From Massilia sp. YIM B02769 (GTDB lineage: Bacteria; Pseudomonadota; Gammaproteobacteria; Burkholderiales; Burkholderiaceae_D): 64,000 nucleotides of DNA. A program made the position numbers and the translations under genes. The stretch spans positions 1-64,000 of the forward strand of contig NZ_JASNRC010000012.1 of the NCBI RefSeq assembly GCF_030411995.1. Direction: 5' to 3'. Within the stretch, counting starts at the first letter, position 1; each line of letters begins with the position of its first letter. Positions 40,041-50,422 of this stretch are shown here, piece after piece. Below the pieces are notes generated by a model that made no database searches, was not told where the DNA came from, and saw nothing but the letters and a program-made list of their open reading frames with translations.

Positions 40041-40979
40041 ATGTCTGCCGTTCCTGCACAATTTCGCCTTGTCACCCGCAGCGATTTCGACGGCCTGGTC
40101 TGCGCCGTCCTGCTCAAGCACCTGGACTTGATCGACGACATCCTGTTCGTCCACCCGAAAGACATGCAGGACGGGAAGATCGCCATCACCAGCCGCGACA
40201 TCACCACCAACCTGCCGTATGTGGCGGGCGCGCACCTGGTGTTCGACCACCACCTGTCGGAAACGATGCGCAATACCGGACCGCGCGCCAACCACGTGAT
40301 CCAGCCGGACGCCCCCTCGGCGGCGCGCGTGGTCTGGGACCATTACGGCGGCACCCGGGTGTTTCCGGCGAGCTGGAGCGAGATGATGACGGCGGTCGAC
40401 AAGGCCGACGCCGCACGCTTCAGCCGCAGCGAGATCCTGGAGCCGGCCGGCTGGAACCTGCTCAATTTCCTGATGGATGCGCGCACCGGGCTAGGACGCT
40501 TCCACGATTTCCGCATCTCGAACTACCAGCTCATGATGGCGCTGATCGACGCCTGCCGCACCCTGAACATCGAGCAGATCATGGCGCTGGCCGACGTCCA
40601 TGAGCGCACCCGGCTGTACTTCGAGCACAGCGAGCGCTGCAAGGAACAGATCCGCCGCTGCGCGCGGGTCGAGCGCAACCTGGTGGTGCTCGACCTGCGC
40701 AATGAAGAGACGATTTTCGCGGGGAACCGGTTCATCATCTATGCGCTGTTCCCGGAGACGAATATTTCGATCCACGTGCTGTGCGGATTGAAGAACCAGA
40801 ATACGGTGTTCGCGACCGGGAAGTCGATCCTGAATCGCACCTCGAAGACGAATATCGGGGCGCTGATGCTCGAGTATGGCGGTGGCGGGCACGAGAATGC
40901 GGGGACCTGCCAGGTGGCGAACGAGATGGCGGAGGATGTGCTGGGAGCCTTGGTTCACCGGATCACTAGCGAAGGATAA
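40041..40979 (+). CDS. DHH-superfamily phosphoesterase (exopolyphosphatase-related)
   Basis: A 312-residue DHH/DHHA1 protein. The N-terminal catalytic motifs are TRSDFDGLVCAVLLK (Asp pair), FDHHLSET (the DHH motif) and TAVDKADAAR. The C-terminal DHHA1 motif is LEYGGGGHENAGTCQV. Relatives hydrolyse oligonucleotides, cyclic dinucleotide products, or polyphosphate; which one applies here cannot be told. It is monocistronic behind a 297-bp divergent gap, and a GTACGG variant of the palindromic repeat follows. Confidence 0.85.
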   Translation: MSAVPAQFRLVTRSDFDGLVCAVLLKHLDLIDDILFVHPKDMQDGKIAITSRDITTNLPYVAGAHLVFDHHLSETMRNTGPRANHVIQPDAPSAARVVWDHYGGTRVFPASWSEMMTAVDKADAARFSRSEILEPAGWNLLNFLMDARTGLGRFHDFRISNYQLMMALIDACRTLNIEQIMALADVHERTRLYFEHSERCKEQIRRCARVERNLVVLDLRNEETIFAGNRFIIYALFPETNISIHVLCGLKNQNTVFATGKSILNRTSKTNIGALMLEYGGGGHENAGTCQVANEMAEDVLGALVHRITSEG

Positions 40980-41000
40980 CGCCGGCCTGCGGCCTCGACC

Positions 41001-41212
41001 GTACGGTGGGCACGCTGTGCCCACGCGGTTACGGGCGTGTGCTTTTGCCTGGGGCGTCGAACGTTCGCTCGTAACCGTATGCGATGGCCGATAACGCATC
41101 AAAAGCGTTTTGTCGCGGTCGCGGGATTTTTGCATACGCCAGCGAGCGACACGTCACCGCCAACGGAAGTAGATGGACACGTAACCGCGTGGGCACCGAG
41201 TGCCCACCGTAC
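41001..41212. repeat. GTACGG variant of the palindromic repeat, long pair
   Basis: Left arm GTACGGTGGGCACGCTGTGC then CCACGCGGTTACG; right arm CGTAACCGCGTGGGCAC then GAGTGCCCACCGTAC. The conserved GTAGGG head is changed to GTACGG in both arms, so the two ends have co-evolved. It encloses ~145 bp with no gene. Confidence 0.8.
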
Positions 41213-41289
41213 GGGAAGCATCCAGGCTCAGAATGCGTGTCGCCTATGTGCTGCGATACCGATTGACAGGCGGATGCAGATTTCCCACC

Positions 41290-43695
41290 TCACGCCGGCA
41301 TCCGGTCCCGCACCAGCTCGCGCGCCGCCTCCGCCTCCATCGGCTCGCCCAGCCAGGCTCCCTGCAAGCCCTCGCAGCCTTGCGCCTTGAGAAATTCCAT
41401 CTGCGAGCGCGTCTCAACCGCTTCCCCGATCACCGGCATCCTGAGGTTGTGGCCGATGTCGATCAGCGTGCGCGCCATGACATTGCCTTCGCGCGCGTCC
41501 TCGTTTTCGGCAATCGCGTGCACGGCCTGCTTCGAGAGTTTCAGCTGCCCCACCGATAGCTCGCGCAGGAAGCCGAGGTCGCTCATGCCGTGGCCGAATT
41601 CGTCCACCGACAGGGTCAGCCCCAGCTCGCGCAATTGCCCAGCGAGGTCGCGCACCTGGCCCGGGTTGCGGATCAGCGCTTCCTCGCGCAGCTCGATCTG
41701 CAGGCTGTCAGGCGCCAGGCCGTGCTGGGCCAGGCGCTTGGCGATGTTGGCGACGAAATCCTGCTGCACATACTCGCGCGCCGACACGTTCACCGACACC
41801 GGCACGCCGGTCACGCCGAGTGTCTTCAGTTCGCGCAAGAAAGCGCAGACCTGGTCCAGCACCCAGGCGCCGAACTGGACGATGCGGCCGTTTTCCTCTG
41901 CCTCGAGCAGGAAGGCCGACGGCAGCAGCACGCCGCGCTCGGGATGGCGCCAGCGCAGCAGGGCCTCGAAGCTTTTCACGGTGCCGCTGCGCGCGTCGAT
42001 GCAGGGCTGGTACAGCATGAAGAGTTCGCCCCGTTCGATCGCCTGGGCCATGCCGGCGTCGAGCTGCTGGCGCGCGTCGGTGGTGTTCTTCATGTCGCTG
42101 GAGAAGAAGTAGATCTCGTTGCGGCCGGTGGCCTTGGCGTGGTACATCGCCACGTCGGCCGAGCGCACCAGTTCGGCGGCGGTGTGGCCGTCGTGCGGAT
42201 AGACCGACACGCCCAGGCTGGCGCCGACCGCGATTTCCTTGTGCATGAAGGACACCGGCTGGGTCAGGCCCTGGCGCAGGCGCTCGATCATGCGCAGGGT
42301 AAAGCGCAGCGAGGGCTGGTTGACCAGCACCAGCACGAACTCGTCGCCGGACAGGCGCGCCACCGTGTCGCTGTCGCGCACCGAGGCCAGCAGGCGCTTG
42401 GCCACGACCTTCAGGACGACGTCGCCGGCTTCGTGGCCGTGGGTGTCGTTGATGGACTTGAAATTGTTCAGGTCGATCAGCACGGTGGCCACCAGCGACT
42501 TCTGGCGCTGCGCCAGGTGCAGCGCGTGTTCCAGCCGGTCCCACAGCAGGTTGCGGTTGGCCAGGCCCGTCAGGGCGTCGTGGTTGACTTCGTGCTCGAG
42601 GTGGGCGGTGCGCTGCTTGGTGGCGGTGACGTCGAGGATGACGCCGATGAAATGCGTGGCCTGGCCTTGCTCGTCGAGCACCGGCGTGATGCTCAGGTCG
42701 TTCCAGAACAGTTCGCCATCCTTGCGCATGTTGCGGAACACGACGTTGACGGGTTGGCGCGCGGCGACGGCGGCGCGGATGCGGGCGCGCTCGTTGCCGT
42801 CCATGCCAGGCGCGGCCATGAAGCGCGAATCGCGTCCGATGACCTCGGCGGCCGGATAGCCGCTGATGCGCTCGAAGGCCGGGTTGACGTATTCGATCGG
42901 GCAATCGTTGCCGTCGATGCGGGTGATGACGATGCCGTTGCTGGCCGCATGCAGGGCGCGTTCGCGCAGGCGCAGCTGGCGTTCCTGGGCGCGGCGCCGG
43001 GTGAGGTCGAGTCCCATGCCGAACAGGTAGTCGCCGCCGTTGCAGGTGACGCGCGAGCCGCACAGCAGCACCGGCGTGACGCGCCCGCTGCGCGAGGTGA
43101 AGTCGGCCTCGATCTCGACTTCCTCGTTGTCCTCGAAGACGCGGCGGATACTTTCGGCGATCAGGGGACGGGTCTTCAGGTCGAACAGCTCGACCGCGTT
43201 GGCGGCCGCGAGTTCGTCCGGCATCATTTCGGTAATGCGTTCGTGGTTGCGGTTCCACAGCACGTAGCGGCCTTCGCGGGTGAGGGCGTAGAAGGTGCCG
43301 GGCAGGGTGTCGACGATGGCCGCCAGCGGTGCGCGCCCGACACGGACCGACTCGGGCGTGGCATCGTCGTGCACGTTGTCGATGGCCGCAACCCAGCAGT
43401 GGACGGTGCCGTCGGCGCTGGCCTGGGGCGAGAGCGCGAGCTGGGCATACACGTCGTTGCCAGCCGCATGGCGCAGCACGACCTTGTTGGTGCGCCCGTG
43501 GTCGGCCACCATGCCGCGCCAGCGCTCGGCCTTGTTCTCGGCCGTGACGCCAACCAGCAGGGCGCCGACGGGTTGCCCGATCGCATCGGCCGGCTTGAAG
43601 CCGAGCAGGTTCGCGCAGCTGTCGTTCCAGGTCATGATGATGCCGTTCTCGTCGACGAGAAAGGCGGCATTCGCGGTCGGCAAGGACATGAACAT
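41290..43695 (-). CDS. PAS-PAS-PAS-GGDEF-EAL cyclic-di-GMP signalling protein
   Basis: An 801-residue soluble protein starting at 43695 (AAAGG seven bases upstream). Three PAS-like segments (~10-110, ~130-235, ~250-370) are followed by a GGDEF domain (DALTGLANRNLLWDRLEHAL; site SGDEF instead of GGDEF) and an EAL domain from ~550. EAL is intact in FEALLRW and E is kept in VIGEAVET, but the usual DDFGTG is DEFGHG and LKIDRSFV is LKLSKQAV. Such changes can weaken phosphodiesterase activity. No transmembrane helix. Direction of c-di-GMP control is uncertain. Confidence 0.9.
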   Translation of the reverse strand: MFMSLPTANAAFLVDENGIIMTWNDSCANLLGFKPADAIGQPVGALLVGVTAENKAERWRGMVADHGRTNKVVLRHAAGNDVYAQLALSPQASADGTVHCWVAAIDNVHDDATPESVRVGRAPLAAIVDTLPGTFYALTREGRYVLWNRNHERITEMMPDELAAANAVELFDLKTRPLIAESIRRVFEDNEEVEIEADFTSRSGRVTPVLLCGSRVTCNGGDYLFGMGLDLTRRRAQERQLRLRERALHAASNGIVITRIDGNDCPIEYVNPAFERISGYPAAEVIGRDSRFMAAPGMDGNERARIRAAVAARQPVNVVFRNMRKDGELFWNDLSITPVLDEQGQATHFIGVILDVTATKQRTAHLEHEVNHDALTGLANRNLLWDRLEHALHLAQRQKSLVATVLIDLNNFKSINDTHGHEAGDVVLKVVAKRLLASVRDSDTVARLSGDEFVLVLVNQPSLRFTLRMIERLRQGLTQPVSFMHKEIAVGASLGVSVYPHDGHTAAELVRSADVAMYHAKATGRNEIYFFSSDMKNTTDARQQLDAGMAQAIERGELFMLYQPCIDARSGTVKSFEALLRWRHPERGVLLPSAFLLEAEENGRIVQFGAWVLDQVCAFLRELKTLGVTGVPVSVNVSAREYVQQDFVANIAKRLAQHGLAPDSLQIELREEALIRNPGQVRDLAGQLRELGLTLSVDEFGHGMSDLGFLRELSVGQLKLSKQAVHAIAENEDAREGNVMARTLIDIGHNLRMPVIGEAVETRSQMEFLKAQGCEGLQGAWLGEPMEAEAARELVRDRMPA

Positions 43696-43780
43696 GCAGA
43701 AGCCTTTCTATCGAGGGAGACTATGCTTGGACTCGCCAGGTTTGCTTGCGTTCCCGGAGTTCCGCCTGCTGCGCAAAAAT

Positions 43781-43807
43781 AAAAAAGCCACGAACTCACC
43801 GTGGCTT
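43781..43807 (-). terminator. Terminator after the nitronate-monooxygenase-like gene
   Basis: On the minus strand: an 8-bp perfect stem AAGCCACG/CGTGGCTT with a 7-nt loop followed by six T. It starts 31 bp beyond the stop at 43839. Confidence 0.9.
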
Positions 43808-43838
43808 ATTCTAAACCTCGCCTACCCGATTTGGGTAA

Positions 43839-45104
43839 TCAAGCGGCAGCGCTTTCCTGCTTCTCCGGCAGCGCGACCTGGTCGTCCACGCTGAACTGGT
43901 AATCCTTGAACACGTGCTCGGCGCTCAGGATCTGGTAGGAACCATCGGCCAGCTTGTGGGTCGTGTCCTTCAGGCGGTAAGTAAAATGGCCGCAGGTCCA
44001 GCAATTGTAGTTGCGCATGTGCGTGCACAGGCAGGTCTTGTCCATCACCGGCGGATTCTTGACGTCCGGGTTGGCCAGCACTTCGCGGTTGTACGAATTG
44101 ATGTAGGCGCAATTGCCGGTGGCGTCCAGCAGGTAGCCGTAGGATTCGCAGCCCGGGCGGATGCCGGAACCGATCGCCGGCGTGCTCTTCAGCATGCGCA
44201 TCGGATAGCCGGTCGGCGAGATGCCGTTGACGATGATGTCTTCTTCGCTGGCGCGGAAGTATTCCTGCTTCACGCTGTCGGGCATGCCGCACTCGTGGGT
44301 GACGGTGAAGCGGGTCGCCACCTGCACGCCGCCCACGCCTTTTTCCAGGAAGCGCACGGCGTCGGAACCGGTGAATACGCCGCCGGCCGCGATCAGCGGA
44401 ATATCGATGTTTTCCGCGCGCATGTAGGCGAGGATTTCATCGATGATGGTGTGCAGGTCGTATTCCTTCCAGTCGAAGCCGAAGCCCAGGTGGCCGCCGG
44501 CCAGGGGACCCTCGACGATGATGAAATCGGGCGGGCGGTTCAGCTTGGCGACCTTGCGCAGGAACAGCTGCAACGCGCGCACCGAGGACACGATGATGCC
44601 CAGCTTGGCTTCGCGGAAGCGCGGATGGTCCTTGATCAGCTCGAACGAACCGAGGTGCAGGCCGGCCGACATGGTGATGCCGTCGATGCCGGCGTCCAGC
44701 GCCGAAGCCAGGCGCGTGCGCAGGGTTTCCTTGGGCGCGTTCATGGTCAGCTTTTCCATGACGTTGACGAAGATCAGGCCATCGCCCTTTTTCGCCGCCA
44801 TGGTGGCGCCCACGTGCAGGCGGGTCGCCTCGGCCAGGCGTTCGAGGTCGAACTGGACCACGGCCTTGTCCATGTTGTTGATGTTGAACTTGTAGAGCTT
44901 GGTCTTGTCCTTGACGAAGGTGGTGTCGAACTTGCGGTCCGACACGTCCTGCACCATCGCGTCCGAGATATGGCCGATGCCGCCCAGGCGCGCCGCCTCC
45001 AGCGCCAGCTCGGAGGTCGAGATGTCCACACCCATTCCGCCGATCATGATGGGCACGTATTCCTTGTTGCCCAGACGCAGGCGGAAATCATCTACACGTT
45101 TCAT
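43839..45104 (-). CDS. Nitronate monooxygenase-like (NPD family) flavoprotein
   Basis: A 421-residue FMN TIM-barrel protein of the 2-nitropropane dioxygenase/enoyl-reductase-like family. ATG 45104 follows AGGA. Motifs: PIMIGGMGVDISTSELALEA, IIVEGPLAGGHLGFG, IPLIAAGGVFTGSDAVRFLE and GVQVATRFTVTHECG for phosphate and flavin binding. The last ~100 residues contain a Cys-rich tail (CESYGYLL; CLCTHMRNYNCWTCGHFTY) with CxC and CxxC pairs that could hold a metal; that tail is longer than in classical nitronate monooxygenases. The reaction is not certain. Confidence 0.82.
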   Translation of the reverse strand: MKRVDDFRLRLGNKEYVPIMIGGMGVDISTSELALEAARLGGIGHISDAMVQDVSDRKFDTTFVKDKTKLYKFNINNMDKAVVQFDLERLAEATRLHVGATMAAKKGDGLIFVNVMEKLTMNAPKETLRTRLASALDAGIDGITMSAGLHLGSFELIKDHPRFREAKLGIIVSSVRALQLFLRKVAKLNRPPDFIIVEGPLAGGHLGFGFDWKEYDLHTIIDEILAYMRAENIDIPLIAAGGVFTGSDAVRFLEKGVGGVQVATRFTVTHECGMPDSVKQEYFRASEEDIIVNGISPTGYPMRMLKSTPAIGSGIRPGCESYGYLLDATGNCAYINSYNREVLANPDVKNPPVMDKTCLCTHMRNYNCWTCGHFTYRLKDTTHKLADGSYQILSAEHVFKDYQFSVDDQVALPEKQESAAA

Positions 45105-45266
45105 TGCTATCCTTAACACTACCGAATGTGCGCTCGTTCAATCTGGCGACGCCAAATCCGGAACGAGTTTATGCGGCCTCAATTCTACCCCAGCTCATTG
45201 TGGGTGAGGCGTATGAAAGGACTGCGGCGCCGACTGGCCGCAGTCCCGCTGCTGTCGGGCGCCCGC

Positions 45267-45752
45267 TCAGTCGCGGAAGTTGTTGAACGCCAGCGGCAGG
45301 TCCTGCACGTCCTTGCGCAGCAGGGCGATGGCTTCCTGCAGGATGTCGCGGTCCTTGCCGGTCACGCGCACGGCCTCGCCCTGGATGCTGGCCTGGACCT
45401 TCATCTTGCTTTCCTTGATCAGCTTGGTGATCTTCTTCGCGTCCTCGGACTCGATGCCGTTGCGTACCTTGATCACCTGCTTGACCTTGTCGCCGCCGAT
45501 TTTCTCGACCTTCTGCTCGTCGAGGAAACGCACGTCGACCTTGCGCTTGCTCATTTTATTGATGAGCACATCGCGTACCTGGCCGAGCTGGAAGTCGGCG
45601 TCGGCGAACAGGGTCAGTTCGCGTTCCTTCTGGTCGACCTTGGCCGAGCTGCCCTTGAAGTCGAAGCGGGTGGTGATTTCCTTGTTCGATTGCTCGACGG
45701 CATTCTTAACTTCGACCATGTCTGCTTCGCAGACGACATCAAACGATGGCAT
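45267..45752 (-). CDS. yajQ: YajQ-family nucleotide-binding protein
   Basis: A 161-residue YajQ protein: [33 protein letters not shown], and [19 protein letters not shown] with [18 protein letters not shown]. Two ferredoxin-like folds bind RNA or nucleotides; some homologues are c-di-GMP effectors. This is notable next to two GGDEF-type genes in this window, though the neighbourhood does not prove a link. It is divergent from murB. Confidence 0.96.
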   Translation of the reverse strand: MPSFDVVCEADMVEVKNAVEQSNKEITTRFDFKGSSAKVDQKERELTLFADADFQLGQVRDVLINKMSKRKVDVRFLDEQKVEKIGGDKVKQVIKVRNGIESEDAKKITKLIKESKMKVQASIQGEAVRVTGKDRDILQEAIALLRKDVQDLPLAFNNFRD

Positions 45753-45890
45753 GGTGTTTTCCTTATAGCTGCTGTATTTGTAAGTGGCGGTATTTTAACG
45801 GACAAGCCCTCCCGCGAGGATGGTTTTTGCCTTGCAGCAGCGCCTTCCCTCTATAATCGCTCGGATTCCAGCCTCGTCCCCCAGTGCCTC

Positions 45891-46919
45891 ATGTCACCTG
45901 AACTCCCTGTCGAACACGACGTTTCGCTCCAGCCATTCAACACCTTCGGCCTGCCGGCCCTGGCGCGCCGCTACCTGCGCGTCACCGATCCGGCCCAGCT
46001 CGATTGCCTGCGCACCGACGCCGCGCTGGCCGGCCTGCCGCGCTTCGTGCTCGGCGGCGGCAGCAACGTCCTGCTCACGCGCAACGTCGCTGCCCTGGTG
46101 CTGCACATGGCGATTCCCGGGCGCGAGATCGTGGGCGAAGAGGGCGGCGCCGTGCTGGTGCGCGCCGGCGCCGGCGAACACTGGCATGGCTTTGTCGAGT
46201 ACACCCTGGCGCAGGGGCTGGGCGGGCTGGAAAACCTGTCGCTGATTCCCGGCACCGTGGGCGCCGCGCCGATCCAGAACATCGGGGCGTATGGCCTGGA
46301 AATCAAGGATGTGTTCCATTCGCTCACGGCCTGCGACCTGGCGACCGGCGAGCGGCGCACCATGGGCGCGGCCGATTGCCGTTTCGGCTACCGCGACAGC
46401 GTGTTCAAGCATGCCGATGGCGCGAACCTGGTGGTGCTCGACGTGACCTTCGCCTTGCCGCGCGCCTGGCAGCCGAACCTGCGCTATGCGGAGCTGGCGC
46501 ACGCGCTCCAGGACAGTGGCATGCAGGCGCCGACGCCGCGCCAGGTCAGCGACGCGGTAGTGGCGATCCGCCGCCGCAAGCTGCCCGATCCGGCCGAGAT
46601 CGGCAATGCCGGCAGCTTTTTCAAGAATCCGGTGGTCACGGCAGGGCAGTGCGCCGCGCTGCTGGCGCGCTTCCCGGCGCTGGTGCACCACGCGCAGGCC
46701 GATGGCAGCGAGAAGCTGGCGGCCGGCTGGCTGATCGACCAGTGCGGGTGGAAAGGAAAGAACATGGGCGCGGCCGGGGTGTACCCGAAGCAGGCGCTGG
46801 TGCTGGTGAATACCGGCGGCGCCAGCGGAGCCGAGGTGCTGGCGCTGGCGCAGGCGATCCAGGCGGATGTGCTGGAGAAGTTCGGGGTGGCGCTGGAACC
46901 CGAGCCGGTATTCATATAA
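45891..46919 (+). CDS. murB: UDP-N-acetylenolpyruvoylglucosamine reductase
   Basis: A 342-residue type I MurB, the FAD enzyme that forms UDP-MurNAc in peptidoglycan synthesis. ATG 45891 ([20 protein letters not shown]) is chosen; the frame upstream overlaps yajQ and is not protein-like. It has the FAD-binding [20 protein letters not shown] and [17 protein letters not shown] segments, [10 protein letters not shown], and the catalytic Ser region [12 protein letters not shown]. Monocistronic; a GTAG-type repeat pair follows at once. Confidence 0.96.
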   Translation: MSPELPVEHDVSLQPFNTFGLPALARRYLRVTDPAQLDCLRTDAALAGLPRFVLGGGSNVLLTRNVAALVLHMAIPGREIVGEEGGAVLVRAGAGEHWHGFVEYTLAQGLGGLENLSLIPGTVGAAPIQNIGAYGLEIKDVFHSLTACDLATGERRTMGAADCRFGYRDSVFKHADGANLVVLDVTFALPRAWQPNLRYAELAHALQDSGMQAPTPRQVSDAVVAIRRRKLPDPAEIGNAGSFFKNPVVTAGQCAALLARFPALVHHAQADGSEKLAAGWLIDQCGWKGKNMGAAGVYPKQALVLVNTGGASGAEVLALAQAIQADVLEKFGVALEPEPVFI

Positions 46920-46923
46920 GGGG

Positions 46924-46995
46924 GTAGGGTGGGTTCTCGAACCCACCGGTGCAACTGATCGCGCTCGGCAAGGTGGGTTCGAGAACCCACCCTAC
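46924..46995. repeat. GTAG-type palindromic repeat pair, copy after murB
   Basis: Left unit GTAGGGTGGGTTCTCGAACC then CACC and right unit GGTGGGTTCGAGAACCCACC then CTAC are exact inverted copies, 72 bp end to end. It lies in the short gap between convergent murB and the receiver-GGDEF gene, so it may also act as a terminator. Confidence 0.9.
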
Positions 46996-47006
46996 GTAAA
47001 ACCGCA

Positions 47007-47996
47007 TCAGCCGCGCAGCGCCATCACCCGGTTCCGCCCACGCGCCTTGGCGGCCTCCAGCGCCTCGTCCGCGCGTTCGAGCAGGGTCTCCAGTCCGGCA
47101 TCCTCCGCCGGCACGCTCGACGCCACGCCGATCGACATCGTCACCACGCGCCGCTCCGGCGACGGGTGCGACAATGCCAGGCGCTCCAGCGAGGCGCGGC
47201 AGGCCTCGGCCACGCGCACCGCGCCATCCAGGCTGGTGTCGGGCAGCATGATGGCAAAGGCCTTGCCGCCGTAGCGCGCCGCCAGGTCGGACGGGCGCTT
47301 CAGCTGGCCGGTCAGGAGGCCCGCCAGCTTTTTCAGGCACAGGTCGCCGGCATCGTGGCCGAGACGTTCGTTGAACTGCTCGAAATGGTCGACATCGCAG
47401 ATCAGCACCGACAGCGGCTGGCCGTTGCGGCGCGCACGCTGCCATTCGTTCAGGGCCACGTGCTCGAAGCGGCTGCGGCTGGCCACGCCGGTCAGGGCGT
47501 CGAGCCCGGCCAGTTGTTCGATCTCGACCTGCACCTTGGCCAGCGTCGACTCGGTGGTGCGCAGGCGGCAGACGGCGACGTCGCGCTGCTGCCGCGCCAG
47601 GTGGGCGGCGGCATGGTAGCGCACGCGCGCCAGCAGCTCGGTCCGTGCGGGCAGGTGCGACAGGTAATCCGTGGCGCCGGCGGCAAAGGCGGCGTCGCGG
47701 CCTGCGCCATCGGCCTGCGGCGCGATCACCAGCAAGGGCACGTCCTTCAGCACATCGCCGCTGCGGCAGGTGTGCACGAAACGGCCGCCATCGTCGTAAC
47801 CCGCCAGCGCATGCAGCACGACCGCCGGCGCCAGGGCGGCGGCGCGCTCCAGGGCATCGGCCGCCTCCGCCTCATGCAACTCGACATCGTCCACGCCAAG
47901 CAGCGTTTCGCGCAGCGCGGCGGCAATGGGCGACGCCGGGCCGACCAGCAGCACGCGGCATGGAACCTGGGTAGGAAATTCGCTGTCGGAGATCAT
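47007..47996 (-). CDS. Degenerate receiver-GGDEF protein
   Basis: A 329-residue protein: a receiver-like domain (CRVLLVGPASPIAAALRETL; ...GATDYLSHLP) and a GGDEF-like domain from ~165 (AGLDALTGVASRSRFEHVAL; VDHFEQFNERLGHDAGD). The receiver has no Asp at the usual beta-3 position (VVLHALAGYDD), and the GGDEF site reads GGKAF. Both catalytic functions are thus probably lost. It may bind GTP or c-di-GMP, or act by protein contact. The DVDHFEQFNE metal region is kept. It is convergent with murB. Confidence 0.85.
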   Translation of the reverse strand: MISDSEFPTQVPCRVLLVGPASPIAAALRETLLGVDDVELHEAEAADALERAAALAPAVVLHALAGYDDGGRFVHTCRSGDVLKDVPLLVIAPQADGAGRDAAFAAGATDYLSHLPARTELLARVRYHAAAHLARQQRDVAVCRLRTTESTLAKVQVEIEQLAGLDALTGVASRSRFEHVALNEWQRARRNGQPLSVLICDVDHFEQFNERLGHDAGDLCLKKLAGLLTGQLKRPSDLAARYGGKAFAIMLPDTSLDGAVRVAEACRASLERLALSHPSPERRVVTMSIGVASSVPAEDAGLETLLERADEALEAAKARGRNRVMALRG

Positions 47997-48144
47997 CGAT
48001 GGCAGGGGTAATCAGGGAAAGTGCATTTTACCCTGCGGCACTTACATTTGGTTCTCCATGCGGCCCCGGCGTCGGTTTGGCCCAACAGTGCAGGCGGCTG
48101 CGCGATCGACTATGCTTGCGTGGTTGATCACATCGGAGAACCGC

Positions 48145-48870
48145 ATGAAAGCCATCGTTACCGGACATACAAAAGGCCTGGGCGCCGCCATCACCGAGGA
48201 ATTGCTGGCGCGCGGCATTCCCGTGCTCGGTCTGGCCCGTGGCCGCGCGCCCGAGGCCGCCGCGCGCTATCCCGGCCTGCTCACCGAGATCGAGCTCGAT
48301 TTGTCGGACAGCGCGGCGCTCGCCGCCTGGCTGGGGCGCGGAGACGCGGGCGCCTGGCTGGCCGGCTGCGGCACCGCCCTGTTGGTGAACAATGCCGGCG
48401 TGGTGTGGCCGGTGGGGCCGCTGGCCGAGCAGGACCCGGTGCAGGCGATCCGCGCCGCGACCCTGAACGTGGCGGCGCCGCTGGCGCTGGCCGCCAGCGT
48501 GGTGCAGGCCACGGCGGGCGCCGAACGGCGCATCCTGCACGTGTCGAGCGGAGCGGGGCGTTCTGCCTATCCCGGCTGGAGCGTGTACTGCGCCACCAAG
48601 GCCGCGCTCGACCGCCACGCCGAAGCGGTGCTGCTTGACGGCGACGCCACGGTGCGTGTGTGCAGCCTGGCGCCGGGCGTGATCGACACCGGCATGCAGG
48701 CCGAGATCCGCGCCAGCAGCGAAGCGCGCTTCCCGCTGCGCGAGCGCTTCGTGCAATTGAAGGAGGGGGGCGGTTTGAGCTCGCCCGAGGATTGTGCGCG
48801 CAAGCTGGTGGCGTATTTGCTGGCCGATGATTTCGGCAGCGTGGCGGTGGCGGATTTGCGCGAGGTGTGA
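48145..48870 (+). CDS. Short-chain dehydrogenase/reductase
   Basis: A 241-residue SDR with a GGAGA ribosome site. The NAD(P) loop is VTGHTKGLGAAI (TGxxxGxG), NNAG is in LLVNNAGVVWPVG, and the catalytic set is Ser in ILHVSSGAG, Tyr/Lys in YCATKAALDR, then LAPGVIDTGMQ. It is classical in length. Substrate unknown. It stands alone; a GTAG-type repeat pair follows its stop. Confidence 0.9.
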   Translation: MKAIVTGHTKGLGAAITEELLARGIPVLGLARGRAPEAAARYPGLLTEIELDLSDSAALAAWLGRGDAGAWLAGCGTALLVNNAGVVWPVGPLAEQDPVQAIRAATLNVAAPLALAASVVQATAGAERRILHVSSGAGRSAYPGWSVYCATKAALDRHAEAVLLDGDATVRVCSLAPGVIDTGMQAEIRASSEARFPLRERFVQLKEGGGLSSPEDCARKLVAYLLADDFGSVAVADLREV

Positions 48871-48889
48871 TGCACGCTGGCCGGGCCGT

Positions 48890-48990
48890 GTAGGGTGGGT
48901 TCTCGAACCCACCCGCCGTGCCGATGCGCAGCCCGCCATCGGCTGCGGCACGTGGCAGCTGCGGATGGTGGGTTCGAGAACCCACCCTAC
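48890..48990. repeat. GTAG-type palindromic repeat pair, copy between the SDR gene and argG
   Basis: The two ends (GTAGGGTGGGTTCTCGAACC... and ...GGTTCGAGAACCCACCCTAC) are exact inverted copies and the same subtype as the murB copy. The 101-bp unit lies between convergent genes. Confidence 0.9.
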
Positions 48991-49014
48991 GGAATCGGCA
49001 CATCATCGGCCAAC

Positions 49015-49039
49015 AAAAAAGCCGCCCGCAGGCGGCTTT
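49015..49039 (-). terminator. argG terminator
   Basis: A 6-bp GC stem GCCGCC/GGCGGC with a 4-nt loop and six A on the left, a T tract on the minus strand, 21 bp after the argG stop. Confidence 0.85.
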
Positions 49040-49059
49040 CCGACTCAGCCAGGAACGGC

Positions 49060-50292
<1,233 letters not shown>

Positions 50293-50422
50293 GGTGTTCC
50301 AGTGTCGAGGGAGGGGGAGGTCGGTCAGCCGGCCCGCCCTTCCTGCTGGGGCAGGAAGGGCAGCCGACGATCAAACAAAGGGTGGTGCTTTCAAAGGGTG
50401 CTGCTTAAAAAACCTGTGTATT

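Noticed and set aside
45126..45890. N-terminal extension of the murB frame by 255 codons
   Set aside because: It overlaps yajQ in antisense and is not protein-like; the ATG at 45891 gives normal MurB length.
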